Origin: Fictibacillus halophilus
GTDB lineage: Bacteria > Bacillota > Bacilli > Bacillales > Fictibacillaceae
Length of the DNA: 64,000 bases
Direction: 5' to 3'
Assembly: GCF_016401385.1 (NCBI RefSeq)
Contig: NZ_JAEACF010000001.1
Coordinates: 992,001 to 1,056,000, forward strand
Numbering within the stretch: position 1 is the first letter of the stretch; each line of letters starts with the position of its first letter. The position numbers and the translations under genes are program-made. Below, piece by piece: positions 45,576 to 56,970 of the stretch. Below the pieces are notes generated by a model that was given only the letters and a program-made list of their open reading frames with translations, made no database searches and was not told where the DNA came from.

Positions 45576-47980
45576 TCGCTGCAGTGGTAGTTGACGTTCC
45601 TTCAGGAAGTGTAAACAAAACTTTTGACTATAAAATTCCTGCTGTTTGGGAAAAATGGGCAGAACCTGGGATGCGTGTTATCGTACCGTTTGGGCCGAGA
45701 AAGCTTCAAGGCTTCATTTTAGAGGTGAAAACAACGTCCACAGTAAAAGGAATAAAAAACATTACGGAAATTCTGGACCCGCTCCCTGTTTTAACTTCCG
45801 AACTGATCGAGCTAGGCAAGTGGCTTGCTGAAAATACGCTTAGCTTTTACATTACAGCTTATCAAGCCATGTTGCCAGCTGCGATGAAAGCCACTTACGA
45901 AAAGTCTTTTCAAGTGATCAAACCTGATAAACTTCCGGATTCAATTCATACCCTTCTCTCAACTAACAATGAGATTCATGTAAGTGATGTGACGAAATCA
46001 AATCCTGATTTATTGCCGGTACTGCAGGCACTTGCAAAAGAAGGAATACTTGACGTTGTTTATAAAGTGAAAAATAAAGCGAACAAAAAGCGGCGGAAAT
46101 TCGTTTCTATCAAAGACCGGACTTTAGCTGATGAACAGATCCACAAGTTGAACAAAAACGCTGAGAAACAAAAGGCGATTCTCTTAGAACTAATACAGCG
46201 GCCAGATGGAGAGTACTCTCTGCAGGAAATTTTGAATGAAACAGGAGCTACTCTCTCAACAGCACAAACATTATCTAAAAAGGGAATTCTTTTTATAGAA
46301 GAAAAAGAGGTCTATCGCGATCCGTTTCAAGGGCGTACCATGAAACGCACACAGCCTCTTCTATTAACAGAAAATCAAGAAAATGCGATTAAACCGATTC
46401 TACATTCTATCGAGAACAATAAACATGAAACTGTACTTCTACATGGCGTAACGGGAAGCGGGAAAACAGAGATCTATCTGCAGTCCATCCAAAATGTTCT
46501 GGATAAAGGAAAAGAAGCAATCGTACTCGTACCTGAGATCTCACTCACACCACAGATGGTAAACCGTTTTAAAGGCCGTTTCGGTAGTGCGGTTGCTGTT
46601 CTTCATAGCGGATTATCCATTGGAGAAAAATATGATGAATGGAGAAAGATTCTTAGAAAAGAAGTTTCAGTCGTTGTTGGAGCCAGGTCTGCGATCTTTG
46701 CTCCGTTCCAAAACTTAGGGATTGTCATTATAGATGAAGAACACGAAACAAGTTATAAACAAGAAGATCACCCACGCTATCACGCACGAGATGTCGCGAT
46801 ATGGAGAGGGAAATATCATTCATGTCCAATTGTTCTTGGAAGCGCCACACCAGCGCTCGAGACATATGCAAGAGCTCAAAAAGGACGGTATCAGTTAGCA
46901 GAGCTAGCTAATCGTGTACATGCTAATCCGATGCCAGAAGTCACCATAGTCGACATGAGAGAGGAATTAAAGAACGGGAACCGCTCTATGTTTTCACTTG
47001 CATTGATGGACAAGCTGAAAGATGGGCTTCAAAAGGGAGAACAATCGGTTTTGTTCTTAAATCGAAGAGGCTATGCTTCTTTTATTCTTTGTAGAGATTG
47101 TGGATACGTAGCGCAATGTCCTCATTGTGATATATCTTTAACCTACCATAAGCGTTTTGGTGAATTAAAATGCCATTATTGCGGTTATAAAGAGAGTACA
47201 CCTTCTGTTTGTCCTAGTTGTACTTCCGAACATATCCGTTTTTTTGGAACCGGAACACAGAAAGTAGAAGAAGAGCTTGCAAAAGTCCTTCCTGAAGCGC
47301 GCGTGATCCGGATGGATGTTGACACGACTTCAAAGAAAGGAAGTCACGAAAAGCTGCTAACGGCCTTTGAAAATGGTGAAGCTGATATTTTGCTTGGTAC
47401 ACAGATGATTGCAAAAGGGCTTGATTTTCCAAAAGTTACATTAGTAGGAGTTTTAGCAGCTGATACGATGCTTCATCTGCCAGACTTCAGAGCGTCAGAA
47501 AAAACCTTTCAGCTCCTGACACAAGTGAGCGGACGTGCAGGCAGACACGAACTTGAAGGAAAGGTAATCGTACAAGGATATGATACACAGCATTACAGCA
47601 TACAACTAGCATCAAAACACGATTATCACACCTTTTATAATCATGAGATGCAAACTCGGAAACTTCATCAGTATCCACCTTTCTATTATTTAGGGCTGTT
47701 AACGTTCAGTCATCTCGATCTCATGCAAGTTGTTGAAGCGAGCGAGAAAGCAGCCACTTATCTATCGAAGAGATTATCATCAGATAGTTTGCTTCTTGGT
47801 CCAGTTACTTCGCCGATTGCACGTGTGAAGGATAGATATCGCTATCAGGTCATGATAAAATACAAAAATGAGCCAGAGCTAAGAACCTGGTTTGAAGAGA
47901 TTATTGCTCATTTTCAAAAAGATAAAGAGATTAAAGATCTTCAGATAACGGGTGATTTAAACGCCCAAACACTTATGTAG
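45572..47980 (+). CDS. priA: Primosomal helicase PriA
   Basis: Superfamily 2 helicase that restarts stalled replication forks. It has 802 aa: an N-terminal 3'-DNA-binding domain (about 1-105, VVVDVPSGSVNKTFDY), winged-helix region, helicase motifs LLHGVTGSGKTEIYL (about 289-303), DEEHETSYKQ, GSATPALE, paired zinc-binding CRDCGYVAQCPHC and CHYCGYKESTPSVCPSC, and the C-terminal QVSGRAGRHELEG. It overlaps coaBC. Confidence 0.97.
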   Translation: MIAAVVVDVPSGSVNKTFDYKIPAVWEKWAEPGMRVIVPFGPRKLQGFILEVKTTSTVKGIKNITEILDPLPVLTSELIELGKWLAENTLSFYITAYQAMLPAAMKATYEKSFQVIKPDKLPDSIHTLLSTNNEIHVSDVTKSNPDLLPVLQALAKEGILDVVYKVKNKANKKRRKFVSIKDRTLADEQIHKLNKNAEKQKAILLELIQRPDGEYSLQEILNETGATLSTAQTLSKKGILFIEEKEVYRDPFQGRTMKRTQPLLLTENQENAIKPILHSIENNKHETVLLHGVTGSGKTEIYLQSIQNVLDKGKEAIVLVPEISLTPQMVNRFKGRFGSAVAVLHSGLSIGEKYDEWRKILRKEVSVVVGARSAIFAPFQNLGIVIIDEEHETSYKQEDHPRYHARDVAIWRGKYHSCPIVLGSATPALETYARAQKGRYQLAELANRVHANPMPEVTIVDMREELKNGNRSMFSLALMDKLKDGLQKGEQSVLFLNRRGYASFILCRDCGYVAQCPHCDISLTYHKRFGELKCHYCGYKESTPSVCPSCTSEHIRFFGTGTQKVEEELAKVLPEARVIRMDVDTTSKKGSHEKLLTAFENGEADILLGTQMIAKGLDFPKVTLVGVLAADTMLHLPDFRASEKTFQLLTQVSGRAGRHELEGKVIVQGYDTQHYSIQLASKHDYHTFYNHEMQTRKLHQYPPFYYLGLLTFSHLDLMQVVEASEKAATYLSKRLSSDSLLLGPVTSPIARVKDRYRYQVMIKYKNEPELRTWFEEIIAHFQKDKEIKDLQITGDLNAQTLM

Positions 47981-47998
47981 CTAGTTAAGGAGATAAAA

Positions 47999-48472
47999 AT
48001 GACCATTCTTAAAATTGTAGAACATCCACATCCAGTTTTAGAGACTGAATGTGAGCCAGTAACGAGATTTGATAATAAGTTAAAAAAGTTAGTTAAAGAT
48101 ATGTTCGAGACCATGTATGAAGCAGAAGGAGTAGGTCTTGCTGCACCTCAGATCGGGATCGCAGAACAGATCGCTGTTGTAGATGTTGGTGATGAGACTG
48201 GTCAGCTTGTTCTGATCAACCCGGTTATCAAGAAAACATCTGGTAGCCAAAGTGGTCCTGAAGGATGTTTAAGTTTTCCAGGATTATTTGGTGAAGTTGA
48301 ACGTCCTTTTGAAGTTACCGTTACAGCTCAAGACGAAAACGGTAAAGAGTTCACATTAAAAGCGAGTGATTTTCTTGCTCGTGCTATCCAACATGAAATC
48401 GATCATCTGCACGGAATTTTATTTACTTCAAAAGTAATCGAATATTACGAAACGGAAGAACAGGAGGGATAA
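47999..48472 (+). CDS. def: Peptide deformylase
   Basis: Metalloenzyme removing the N-formyl group from nascent proteins. It has 157 aa with all three motifs: [10 protein letters not shown] (about 43-52), EGCLSFPG (about 88-95) and QHEIDHLHG (about 130-138). It is the short constitutive type. The next gene, fmt, acts at the opposite end of the formyl cycle; AAGGAGAT is the ribosome site. Confidence 0.97.
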   Translation: MTILKIVEHPHPVLETECEPVTRFDNKLKKLVKDMFETMYEAEGVGLAAPQIGIAEQIAVVDVGDETGQLVLINPVIKKTSGSQSGPEGCLSFPGLFGEVERPFEVTVTAQDENGKEFTLKASDFLARAIQHEIDHLHGILFTSKVIEYYETEEQEG

Positions 48473-48474
48473 AC

Positions 48475-49404
48475 ATGAAAGTATTATTTATGGGAACGCC
48501 TGATTTTTCCGTACCTGTTCTTCGTCAGCTCGTTGAAGATGGTTACAATGTCGTTGGTGTTGTCACTCAACCTGACAAGCCTGTAGGTAGAAAAAAAGAG
48601 ATAAAGCAAACACCTGTTAAAGAAGAAGCGATTAAACATGGAATTTCTGTGTATCAGCCTATTAAACTGCGAGAAGACTATGAAGACATCATCGCTCTAC
48701 AACCAGATCTAATCGTCACAGCGGCATATGGACAGATTTTACCAAAAGCGATTCTTGAAACGCCTCAATATGGGTGTATCAACGTTCATGCATCGTTGCT
48801 TCCAAAGTATCGCGGAGGTGCTCCGATTCACAAGAGTATAATGGATGGAAACGACAAGACAGGTATTACAATCATGTATATGGTTGAAAAATTAGATGCA
48901 GGTGATATACTTACCCAAGTTGAAGTTGAAATCGAAGAAAATGATCATGTAGGTTCTATGCATGATAAGTTGAGCGTAGCTGGCGCGAAACTATTGTCAG
49001 AAACCATTCCTCAGCTTGTGGAAGGGAAATTAAAACCTGTCCCACAAGTGGATGAAGAAGTTTCCTTTGCTTGGAACATCACTCGAGAACAAGAAAAGAT
49101 AGACTGGACATTAACGGGTGAAGAAATTTATAACCACATTCGTGGGCTACACCCATGGCCAGTTGCTTATACGTATTTAAACGGACAGCCACTTAAGGTG
49201 TGGTGGGGTGAAAAGAAGGAAACAAGTGCTGATGCTGAGCCGGGGACTGTAATTGGTATTCATGAGAAAGGTCTTCAGGTAGCAACAGGAAACATAACAA
49301 GCATTATTATTACAGACTTGCAGCTTTCAGGAAAAAAGAGAATGTTAGCAAGTGATTATCTTAAAGGAGCAAGCATTTCAAAAGGCTTGAGATTAGGTGA
49401 GTAG
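48475..49404 (+). CDS. fmt: Methionyl-tRNA formyltransferase
   Basis: Formylates initiator Met-tRNA using 10-formyl-THF. It has 309 aa. [15 protein letters not shown] at the start, the catalytic N/H/D set in [17 protein letters not shown] and the LDAGDIL segment, and the C-terminal OB-like domain with [11 protein letters not shown] are intact. It starts 3 bases after def. Confidence 0.97.
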   Translation: MKVLFMGTPDFSVPVLRQLVEDGYNVVGVVTQPDKPVGRKKEIKQTPVKEEAIKHGISVYQPIKLREDYEDIIALQPDLIVTAAYGQILPKAILETPQYGCINVHASLLPKYRGGAPIHKSIMDGNDKTGITIMYMVEKLDAGDILTQVEVEIEENDHVGSMHDKLSVAGAKLLSETIPQLVEGKLKPVPQVDEEVSFAWNITREQEKIDWTLTGEEIYNHIRGLHPWPVAYTYLNGQPLKVWWGEKKETSADAEPGTVIGIHEKGLQVATGNITSIIITDLQLSGKKRMLASDYLKGASISKGLRLGE

Positions 49405-49406
49405 AG

Positions 49407-50780
49407 TTGGATAACAACATTCGGGCAATCGCCCTGGACGTTTTACTTAAAATTGAACAGAACCAGGCTTATAGCAATTTACAATTGAATCAGACATTGC
49501 AGAACACGAATCTAAAGAGTGTAGATAAAGCGCTTTTGACAAACATCGTGTACGGAACGATTCAACGAAAAAATACAATTGATTTTTATTTAGATCAATT
49601 GTTGAACAAACCGATTAAGAAAAAAGACCGCTGGGTACTTTCCTTGCTAAGACTGTCTATTTTCCAGATGTTATATTTAGATAGAGTTCCTGATCATGCG
49701 ATTATTCATGAGGCAGTAGAAATAGCGAAAGAACGCGGAAACCAGGGGTTAGCGGGCCTTGTGAACGGTATTTTGCGTAAACTTCAGCGAGAAGGTACAG
49801 CGGCCATGGATAAAAAGGCAGAAGAAGGCATTGAAAAAGAAGCTCTTTCATACAGTATGCCTCAATGGTTGTTTGACCGCTGGAAAGAGCAGTTCGGACA
49901 AGATGATGCTGAAAAAATGGCACAGTCAAACTTACTAGCCTCTCCAGTAACCGCAAGAGTGAACACAAAGAAAAGCAATAGAAAAGACGTTCTGGAGCTT
50001 CTATTAGAAGAAGGAATTGTAGCAGAAGAAGGAGAATTGTCTCCTGAAGGTATCATTATTAAGGAAGGCTATCTTCCAGCGACTGAAGTTTATAAACAAG
50101 GTCTTGTGACGATACAAGACGAAAGTTCCATGCTAGTAGCACGAGCCGTTTCTCCTGAGTCAGGAGAAACGATTCTAGATACATGTGCCGCACCAGGTGG
50201 AAAGTCAACACATATGGCTGAACTGATGCAGGGAGAAGGAAAAGTAGTTTCGCTTGACCTTCATGCTCATAAGATTGACTTGATCAAAAGACAAGCAGAA
50301 CGTCTTGGGCTTGAAAATATTGAAGCCTCCGTTTTAGATGCACGAAAAGTCTCCGAAGCGTTTGAAACCGGAACTTTTGATAGAGTACTCGTTGATGCAC
50401 CTTGCAGTGGTTTTGGTGTTATTCGCAAGAAGCCTGATCTGAAATGGTCAAAAACAGAAGAAGATGTCACAAGGTTGACCAGCATTCAAAGAGATATTTT
50501 GCACGCTGCTTCAGAGATGGTCAAAGATGGCGGATTACTTGTGTACAGTACGTGTACAGTAGATAAAGAAGAAAACGATAATGTTGCGGATTGGTTTTTA
50601 TCAAATCATCCAGAATTCGAGTGGGACTCCCAATTTGCGGAAAAAATGCCGCGTAGCATAAAATCCTATATAATAGATGGTAGATCGGATCTTCAGATCA
50701 TGCCTCATTATTTTAATAGTGATGGATTCTATATAGCAGCATACAGAAAAAAGACAACAGGTGGTGAGAAACATGCTTAA
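49407..50780 (+). CDS. rsmB: 16S rRNA cytosine-967 methyltransferase RsmB
   Basis: SAM-dependent m5C methyltransferase. It has 457 aa with a TTG start and a weak GGTGAGTAG upstream. N-terminal NusB-like RNA-binding domain (about 5-135) and a Rossmann methyltransferase domain: [17 protein letters not shown], the first catalytic-loop cysteine in [12 protein letters not shown] and the nucleophile in [11 protein letters not shown]. It overlaps rlmN. Confidence 0.95.
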   Translation: MDNNIRAIALDVLLKIEQNQAYSNLQLNQTLQNTNLKSVDKALLTNIVYGTIQRKNTIDFYLDQLLNKPIKKKDRWVLSLLRLSIFQMLYLDRVPDHAIIHEAVEIAKERGNQGLAGLVNGILRKLQREGTAAMDKKAEEGIEKEALSYSMPQWLFDRWKEQFGQDDAEKMAQSNLLASPVTARVNTKKSNRKDVLELLLEEGIVAEEGELSPEGIIIKEGYLPATEVYKQGLVTIQDESSMLVARAVSPESGETILDTCAAPGGKSTHMAELMQGEGKVVSLDLHAHKIDLIKRQAERLGLENIEASVLDARKVSEAFETGTFDRVLVDAPCSGFGVIRKKPDLKWSKTEEDVTRLTSIQRDILHAASEMVKDGGLLVYSTCTVDKEENDNVADWFLSNHPEFEWDSQFAEKMPRSIKSYIIDGRSDLQIMPHYFNSDGFYIAAYRKKTTGGEKHA

Positions 50781-51858
50781 ACCTTTAACAGAAAAACAAA
50801 CAAAGCCAAATATCAAACCTTCTATCTTTTCTTTAGAGCTTCATGAGTTAGAAGCGTGGCTTACCGATATAAGAGAACCAAAGTTCAGAGGAAAACAGAT
50901 CTTTGAATGGCTGTATAAAAAACGTGTGTCTTCTTTTGAGGAAATGACGAACCTTCCTTTAGGTCTTCGTGAAAAGCTTGAGAAAGACTTTTATATCAAA
51001 CCCTTAAAAGAAGTAGTGCGTCAGGAGTCTTCAGACGGTACGATCAAATTTTTATTCGAGCTTCAAGACGGTTATTCAATTGAAACAGTTCTTATGAGAC
51101 ATGAATATGGAAATAGTATTTGTGTAACAACTCAAGTAGGATGCCGATTAGGTTGTACGTTCTGCGCTTCCACATTAGGTGGACTTAAGCGTAATCTTCT
51201 AGCAGGTGAGATTGTAGCTCAAGTCCTTCAAGTTCAGCGCGCGCTTGATGAGACAGAAGAAAGAGTAAGTTCAGTAGTTGTTATGGGTATAGGAGAGCCT
51301 TTTGATAACTATGAAGGACTTATGTCGTTTTTAAAGATTATCAATCACGATCAAGGCCTTAATATCGGAGCACGACATATTACGATCTCAACTAGTGGCG
51401 TGGTACCTTACATCTACAAGTTTGCGGACGAAGGTATGCAGATCAACTTTGCGATCTCTTTGCATGCGCCGAACACAGAGACTAGAAGCCGATTGATGCC
51501 AGTAAATAGAATGTATCCGTTAAACGAACTAATGGATTCTATTCGTTATTACATTAAAAAGACAGGACGCCGAGTGACGTTTGAATATGGTTTGTTTGGT
51601 AAAGTTAACGATTCCGTGGAACACGCGAACGAGTTAGCAGACTTGATCAAAGATATTAAGTGTCACGTAAATCTAATTCCAGTAAACTATGTACCAGAAA
51701 GAGACTATGTCCGAACACCAAAAACACAAATTTTCAAGTTCTTAGAGACGTTAACCTCAAGAGGCATTAATGCCACCATCAGAAGAGAACAAGGACATGA
51801 CATTGATGCTGCATGCGGTCAGCTGCGTGCCAAGGAACGTAAAGAAGAGACGAGGTGA
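50773..51858 (+). CDS. rlmN: Radical SAM 23S rRNA/tRNA adenine-C2 methyltransferase RlmN
   Basis: Methylates A2503 of 23S rRNA and A37 of some tRNAs. It has 361 aa from ATG 50773; GTG codons at 50761 and 50764 lie in the GGTGGTGAG ribosome site. The iron-sulfur cluster motif CRLGCTFC is in [28 protein letters not shown] is the SAM-site segment, and the C-terminal cysteine in [11 protein letters not shown] completes the methyl-carrier mechanism. Confidence 0.96.
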   Translation: MLKPLTEKQTKPNIKPSIFSLELHELEAWLTDIREPKFRGKQIFEWLYKKRVSSFEEMTNLPLGLREKLEKDFYIKPLKEVVRQESSDGTIKFLFELQDGYSIETVLMRHEYGNSICVTTQVGCRLGCTFCASTLGGLKRNLLAGEIVAQVLQVQRALDETEERVSSVVVMGIGEPFDNYEGLMSFLKIINHDQGLNIGARHITISTSGVVPYIYKFADEGMQINFAISLHAPNTETRSRLMPVNRMYPLNELMDSIRYYIKKTGRRVTFEYGLFGKVNDSVEHANELADLIKDIKCHVNLIPVNYVPERDYVRTPKTQIFKFLETLTSRGINATIRREQGHDIDAACGQLRAKERKEETR

Positions 51859-51865
51859 CGGGAAG

Positions 51866-52624
51866 ATGCAAATTGCCTTTCAAACAGACGTTGGAATGGT
51901 AAGGAAGCATAATGAAGACAGCGGGGAAGTGTTCACAAAGGGTGAACACTTTCTTGCAGTTATCGCAGATGGTATGGGTGGACATAAGGCAGGCGATATC
52001 GCTAGCCAAGAAGCCCTAAAAGTGATGAAAGAAGCATGGTCTCAATTCGAAGAAAATATGGAAAATGTGAAAGAATGGATCCAGAATGTTTTAAAAGATA
52101 CGAATAAACATATCTTTGATTTTTCTCAGGAGAATCCCGAGACGAGAGGTATGGGCACTACAATTGTGGTTGCTTTGGGTACGAACAAAGAAATTACAGT
52201 GGCTCATATTGGTGACAGCCGATGTTATCTATATTCTTATGGTGAACTGAAACGAGTTACGGATGATCACTCACTTGTCCAAGAATTAGTGAAATCTGGT
52301 CAGATTACAGAGGATGAGGCAGAGATTCATCCAAGACGAAACATGATCATGAAAGCTGTAGGTACTGATGAAACTGTAGAAGCTGAGTTTAATAAAATCA
52401 CTTGGCAGAACGGTGACTATCTTTTGCTTTGTTCTGACGGTCTATCAGATAAAGTATCGTCTAAACGGATTCAAGAAGTATTCCAAGATCCTATGGAATC
52501 TGTTACTGAGAAGGTAGAACGATTGATCACTTGGGCAAAAGATGCCGGTGGAGAAGATAACATTACTGCTATCCTTATACAGAATAGTTCTGACACAGAA
52601 ACAAAAGGGGAAGCAATAACATGA
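51866..52624 (+). CDS. prpC: PP2C-type protein phosphatase PrpC
   Basis: Mn-dependent Ser/Thr phosphatase opposing PrkC. It has 252 aa from ATG 51866 (GACGGGAAG upstream); the open frame extends 96 bases further up inside rlmN, which is not PP2C-like. Metal-binding motifs: KHNEDS (about 13-18), IADGMGGHKAGD, AHIGDSRCY, CSDGLSDK and GGEDNITAI. It overlaps prkC by 4 bases. Confidence 0.96.
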   Translation: MQIAFQTDVGMVRKHNEDSGEVFTKGEHFLAVIADGMGGHKAGDIASQEALKVMKEAWSQFEENMENVKEWIQNVLKDTNKHIFDFSQENPETRGMGTTIVVALGTNKEITVAHIGDSRCYLYSYGELKRVTDDHSLVQELVKSGQITEDEAEIHPRRNMIMKAVGTDETVEAEFNKITWQNGDYLLLCSDGLSDKVSSKRIQEVFQDPMESVTEKVERLITWAKDAGGEDNITAILIQNSSDTETKGEAIT

Positions 52625-54642
52625 TAGGAAAAAGAGTCAGTGGCCGCTACAAGCTTTTAGAAGTTATTGGTGACGGCGGAATGGCCATCGTTTATCGAGC
52701 AAAAGATTTAATTTTAGATAGAGATGTAGCAGTAAAAGTTCTTCGCTCAGAGTTTAATAAAGACGAAGATTTCATCAGACGATTTAAAAGAGAAGCTGAA
52801 TCAGCAACAAGTCTTAACCATCCGAACATTGTGAGCATCTATGATGTCGGAGAAGATGAAGAGATCTATTTTATCGTGATGGAATATGTGCAGGGAAAAA
52901 CACTAAAGCAATACATAAAAGAACACGGAAAAATATCTGTAGAAGAATCTCTGCATATTATGAAGCAGATCGTTTCAGGTATGGCGGTCGCTCATGATCA
53001 CGGAATCATACATCGTGATATTAAACCGCATAATATATTAATTACAGATAACGGTACAGCAAAGTTAACAGACTTTGGAATCGCGCTCGCTATTACTTCA
53101 GCAACGATCACACATACAAACTCAATTCTTGGATCTGTTCACTACTTTTCACCTGAACAAGCGAGAGGCGGTATCGCGAATGCAAAATCAGATATTTATT
53201 CATTTGGTGCTGTACTCTATGAAATGGTTACAGGGAGAGTTCCGTTCGTTGGAGATTCACCGGTGTCTGTTGCGCTAAAACATCTTCAGGAAAACGTGAT
53301 CGAACCGCGAAGATTGAATCCTGAAATCCCACAAAGTGTGGAGAATATTGTATTAAAGTCGTTGGCTAAAAATCCTTTAAGAAGATATGACAGTGCTGAT
53401 GAACTGTTGAGGGATATGAATTCAGCGTTAGATCCAGACCGTATGTATGAACAAAAATGGAACGAAGAAAACGAGGAAGATGAAAAAACAAAGTACATTC
53501 CTCCTATAGTCGCGCCACCTATCGAAACACCTGTGAAGAAAGTAGAAGAAAGAGAAAAAGAAAAAAAGCCCGAGAAACCTAAGAAGAAAAGAAACTGGTG
53601 GCTCATTTTACTTATTTCACTTCTGTTATTAGGCGGAGCGGGAATTGCTGCTTTCACAATGATGCCTTCTATCTTTTATGTTGAAGAAGTAGGTGTTCCA
53701 GATGTTGTGGGAGAAGAATATGTAGATGCTTTTGATAGCTTGAGAGCCGAAGGTCTTGAAGTGAAACGGCAGGAAATATTTGATCCCGAGATAGAAGAAG
53801 GTCTTGTAGTAAGGCAAGATCCAACTCCAGGAACAAAAGTGAAACAGCAAGCAATCGTCACATTATTCGTATCAAAAGGACCTGAAAAGGAAAATATGCC
53901 TGATGTAGAAGGCTATAATGTAGAAGATGCGAAAGAACGTTTAAAAGAAGATGGTTTCAGACAGGTCAATATCAACTATGAAGAGTCAGACACTGAGCCA
54001 GAAGGTACTGTGCTCGAACAAAGTCCTGATCGTGATGAAAAAGTAACACCTGCAGAGACGGAAGTTACACTAACGGTTAGTTCTGGAACCCCAACGGTTC
54101 AAGTTGAGAACTTAATCGGTGCATCTGAGCAAGATGTAAAAACGTTTGCTGATAATGCTGGACTTACAGTTGAATTCTCTAAAGAGTTCTCTGATACAGT
54201 CGAAAAAGGAAGAGTAATCTCGCAAACTCCATCGCCTTTCACTCAAGTTGAAAAAGGAGCAACCATTTCTGTTGTTCTTTCAGATGGTCCAGAAACAGTA
54301 GAAGAAGAACCACCACCTACTGAAGAGGACCAACCTGCTGAAGATCGAAAGGTAACAAAAGATATTGAAGTAAAGGTAGATAAGAAGGACAAAAGAGAGC
54401 CAGTTACAGTAAAGATTGTATTTTCAGATAAGAATGCCTCAAATGAAGTGTTTGTGGAAGAACAGGTCACAGACAAAAAGAAATATCAGCTACCTCTAAC
54501 GATTGCTGAAGGTGGCTCTGCTTCATACGTTGTGTATATCAACGGAGAAGAAGAGGAATCTGAGACGATCAATTATGATGACGCTAGAGGTGCTAGTGGA
54601 CGGATGAGTAGAGATGATGAGGAAGGGGACGATGGTGATTAA
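52621..54642 (+). CDS. prkC: PASTA-domain Ser/Thr protein kinase PrkC
   Basis: Membrane kinase that senses muropeptides and, in B. subtilis, germination signals. It has 673 aa: kinase domain (about 10-270) with ATP lysine K39 in VAVKVL, HRDIKPHN (Asp about 133) and DFG near 151; a charged juxtamembrane segment (K/E-rich, about 300-323); one transmembrane helix (about 326-348); three PASTA repeats (about 357-560); and an acidic C-terminal extension. It is paired with prpC and followed by rsgA, as in Bacillus. Confidence 0.96.
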   Translation: MIGKRVSGRYKLLEVIGDGGMAIVYRAKDLILDRDVAVKVLRSEFNKDEDFIRRFKREAESATSLNHPNIVSIYDVGEDEEIYFIVMEYVQGKTLKQYIKEHGKISVEESLHIMKQIVSGMAVAHDHGIIHRDIKPHNILITDNGTAKLTDFGIALAITSATITHTNSILGSVHYFSPEQARGGIANAKSDIYSFGAVLYEMVTGRVPFVGDSPVSVALKHLQENVIEPRRLNPEIPQSVENIVLKSLAKNPLRRYDSADELLRDMNSALDPDRMYEQKWNEENEEDEKTKYIPPIVAPPIETPVKKVEEREKEKKPEKPKKKRNWWLILLISLLLLGGAGIAAFTMMPSIFYVEEVGVPDVVGEEYVDAFDSLRAEGLEVKRQEIFDPEIEEGLVVRQDPTPGTKVKQQAIVTLFVSKGPEKENMPDVEGYNVEDAKERLKEDGFRQVNINYEESDTEPEGTVLEQSPDRDEKVTPAETEVTLTVSSGTPTVQVENLIGASEQDVKTFADNAGLTVEFSKEFSDTVEKGRVISQTPSPFTQVEKGATISVVLSDGPETVEEEPPPTEEDQPAEDRKVTKDIEVKVDKKDKREPVTVKIVFSDKNASNEVFVEEQVTDKKKYQLPLTIAEGGSASYVVYINGEEEESETINYDDARGASGRMSRDDEEGDDGD

Positions 54643-54644
54643 GC

Positions 54645-55535
54645 ATGCCTGAAGGAAGAATTGTTAAAGCGTTAGCCGGTTTTTATTACGTTAAGGAAAA
54701 TGGTAAGTCTGAAGTTTTCCAATGCAGAGGAAGAGGAAATTTCCGCAAAAAGAAAGTAAATCCGTTGGTAGGGGACTGGGTAGAATACGAGTCAAGCAAT
54801 ATAACAGATGGATACATTCTTGATGTGAAGGAACGCAGAAACGAATTAGTTCGTCCTCCTATCGCGAACGTAGACCAAGCTATTCTTGTTTTTTCAGCTA
54901 CTGAACCTGATTTTAGCACGCTTTTATTAGACCGTTTCCTTGTTCACATCGAAGCGAACGATATTTTGCCTGTTATTTGTATCTCGAAAATGGACCTTAT
55001 ACAGAAAGCTGATGATATTGAGGAGATCAACCATTATATTGAGGCGTACAAAACACTAGGTTACGAAGTCATTCCAACTTCGACGAAAACAGATGATAGC
55101 CTTGAAATGTTTTATCCGCTTTTCAAGGATAAAGTTACCGTCTTTGCAGGGCAGTCTGGTGTAGGTAAGTCTTCCCTTTTAAATGCGATCAATCCAGAGT
55201 TAATGCTTGAAACAAACGAGATCTCAAGCCATTTAGGCCGAGGGAAGCACACGACTCGTCATGTGGAACTCATTCTTTTCGGTAATGGGTTAGTTGCTGA
55301 TACACCTGGGTTTAGCTCGTTAGACTTCTTAAACATTGAGGCAGAAGATTTATCGATGTACTTTCCAGAGATGAATGAGCTTCGAGGAGATTGCAAGTTC
55401 AGAGGCTGCTCACATACGTCAGAACCAAAATGTGCAGTTAAAAAGGGAGTAGAGGATGGAGTCGTTCCAGAGTTCCGCTATGACCATTACGTAAGCTTTT
55501 TACAAGAAATTAAAGATCAAAAACGGAGGTACTGA
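54645..55535 (+). CDS. rsgA: Ribosome small-subunit-dependent GTPase RsgA (CpgA)
   Basis: Circularly permuted GTPase in late 30S maturation, and a known PrkC substrate in B. subtilis. It has 296 aa: OB-fold (about 1-65), the G4 motif ISKMDL precedes the P-loop [14 protein letters not shown] (about 168-181), showing the permutation, then DTPGFSS. A C-terminal zinc finger ([14 protein letters not shown]) is present. It starts 3 bases after prkC and shares one base with rpe. Confidence 0.96.
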   Translation: MPEGRIVKALAGFYYVKENGKSEVFQCRGRGNFRKKKVNPLVGDWVEYESSNITDGYILDVKERRNELVRPPIANVDQAILVFSATEPDFSTLLLDRFLVHIEANDILPVICISKMDLIQKADDIEEINHYIEAYKTLGYEVIPTSTKTDDSLEMFYPLFKDKVTVFAGQSGVGKSSLLNAINPELMLETNEISSHLGRGKHTTRHVELILFGNGLVADTPGFSSLDFLNIEAEDLSMYFPEMNELRGDCKFRGCSHTSEPKCAVKKGVEDGVVPEFRYDHYVSFLQEIKDQKRRY

Positions 55536-56182
55536 TGATTAAAATAGCTCCTTCCATTCTGTCGGCTGACTTCTCCAGGTTAGGCGATGATATAAAAGCT
55601 GTAGAAGAAGCAGGTGCGGATTATATTCATGTCGATGTGATGGATGGTCATTTCGTACCAAACATCACGATTGGACCGCTTGTTGTTCAGGCGATTCGCC
55701 CTGTAACGAAACTTCCATTAGATGTACATCTAATGATAGAAAATCCAGATCGATACATTGAAGAATTTGCAAAAGCAGGTGCTGATATTATTTCTGTGCA
55801 TGTAGAAGCATCACCACATCTTCATCGAACGGTGCAACTGATTAAACAACATGGAGTAAAAGCTGGTGTGGTTATTAATCCAGCTACTTCAGTAGACTCT
55901 ATCAGACATATACTTCAAGATGTTGACCTTGTATTGTTAATGACCGTTAATCCTGGATTTGGTGGACAAGCGTTCATTGAGAGTGTAGTGCCCAAGATCA
56001 AAGAAGTATCCGATCTAGTTAAAACTCAAGGATTGAATGTTGAAATTGAAGTTGATGGTGGAGTGAATCCTGAAACGGCTCGTCTTTGTGTCGAGGCTGG
56101 TGCGAATGTATTAGTTGCTGGATCTGCCATTTATGGGAAGAAAGATTTAAAGGATGCAATAGCAGCCATTCGTGGTGTATAA
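55535..56182 (+). CDS. rpe: Ribulose-phosphate 3-epimerase
   Basis: Interconverts ribulose-5-P and xylulose-5-P in the pentose phosphate pathway. It has 215 aa in a TIM barrel. Metal and catalytic residues are in [33 protein letters not shown] and VDGGVNPE. The start ATG sits in TGATGA at the rsgA stop codon (one shared base), with CGGAGG upstream. Confidence 0.97.
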   Translation: MIKIAPSILSADFSRLGDDIKAVEEAGADYIHVDVMDGHFVPNITIGPLVVQAIRPVTKLPLDVHLMIENPDRYIEEFAKAGADIISVHVEASPHLHRTVQLIKQHGVKAGVVINPATSVDSIRHILQDVDLVLLMTVNPGFGGQAFIESVVPKIKEVSDLVKTQGLNVEIEVDGGVNPETARLCVEAGANVLVAGSAIYGKKDLKDAIAAIRGV

Positions 56183-56202
56183 TTAATTGAAAAAATAAAA
56201 TA

Positions 56203-56362
56203 AGCAACCACAGGGGGAGTCCTTTAAAGGGCTGAGAGGGGAGTGTTCTCCCGACCCTTTGAACCTGAAGCTGGATCATACCTGCGTAGGGATGTGGAGT
56301 CGTATGACTTTTTGAATGTAAAACTCAAAAGCAACCGAGCTCACATGCCGGTTGCTTTTTTT
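56203..56362 (+). promoter_or_regulatory. TPP (THI-box) riboswitch with terminator
   Basis: Conserved THI-box parts are CAGGGGGAGT (56211-56220), GGGCTGAGAGG, GACCCTTTGAACCTGA and the end TGCGTAGGGATGTGG (to about 56297). The expression platform is the terminator AAAAGCAACCG/CGGTTGCTTTT (56327-56358) with a T run. TPP binding should switch off thiT and thiN. No promoter is obvious in the 20 bp between rpe and the aptamer. Confidence 0.95.
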
Positions 56363-56397
56363 GTTTTTATTCTAACGACATACTAGGGGGAGTATTA

Positions 56398-56970
56398 ATG
56401 AACAATGGTAAAGTACTATTAATGGCTGAAATTGCGATTATGGCTGCACTTTCACTCATTTTAGGATTGATCAGCTTCAAAGGGATTTGGCCACAAGGTG
56501 GATCGGTGTCTCTCGAAATGGTTCCTATTTTTCTTTTAGCATTTAGAAGAGGTTTAAAAGCAGGGGTTTTTACCGGATTAGTCGTTGGGTTGTTACAACT
56601 TCTTATCAATCCTCAAATTTATTATTTTGCACAAGTCATACTTGATTATCCGCTTGCATTTGCTTTAGCGGGAGTAGCAGGTGCATTCGCACCATCACTT
56701 GCTCAAAATAGATCAAAAAGAACAGCTTTAATGGTTCTAGGGATTTTTGTAGGATGTACGTTAAGGTTAATTTCGCATGTATTATCTGGTGTTATTTTCT
56801 TTAGTGAATTTGCTCCAAAAGAAATGAATGTTTGGCTTTATTCGTTCTTATACAATGGATCATTTATGGTTGTTATTTTTGCGATTACGGCGCTAGTTGT
56901 CATTCTATTAACGAATACAGCACCGAAACTACTACATGCCGCACGTAATGGTCATCACCAAGCAGCATGA
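56398..56970 (+). CDS. thiT: Thiamine ECF transporter substrate-binding component ThiT
   Basis: S component of an energy-coupling-factor importer for thiamine. It has 190 aa and six hydrophobic segments with the ThiT/YuaJ pattern (AALSLILGLI, WPQGGSVSLEMVPIFLLAFRRG, VGLLQLL, LDYPLAFALAGVAG). The energising EcfAA'T genes are not in the window. It is preceded by the TPP riboswitch and overlaps thiN by 4 bases, so import and activation of thiamine are coupled. B. subtilis has its homologue elsewhere. Confidence 0.93.
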   Translation: MNNGKVLLMAEIAIMAALSLILGLISFKGIWPQGGSVSLEMVPIFLLAFRRGLKAGVFTGLVVGLLQLLINPQIYYFAQVILDYPLAFALAGVAGAFAPSLAQNRSKRTALMVLGIFVGCTLRLISHVLSGVIFFSEFAPKEMNVWLYSFLYNGSFMVVIFAITALVVILLTNTAPKLLHAARNGHHQAA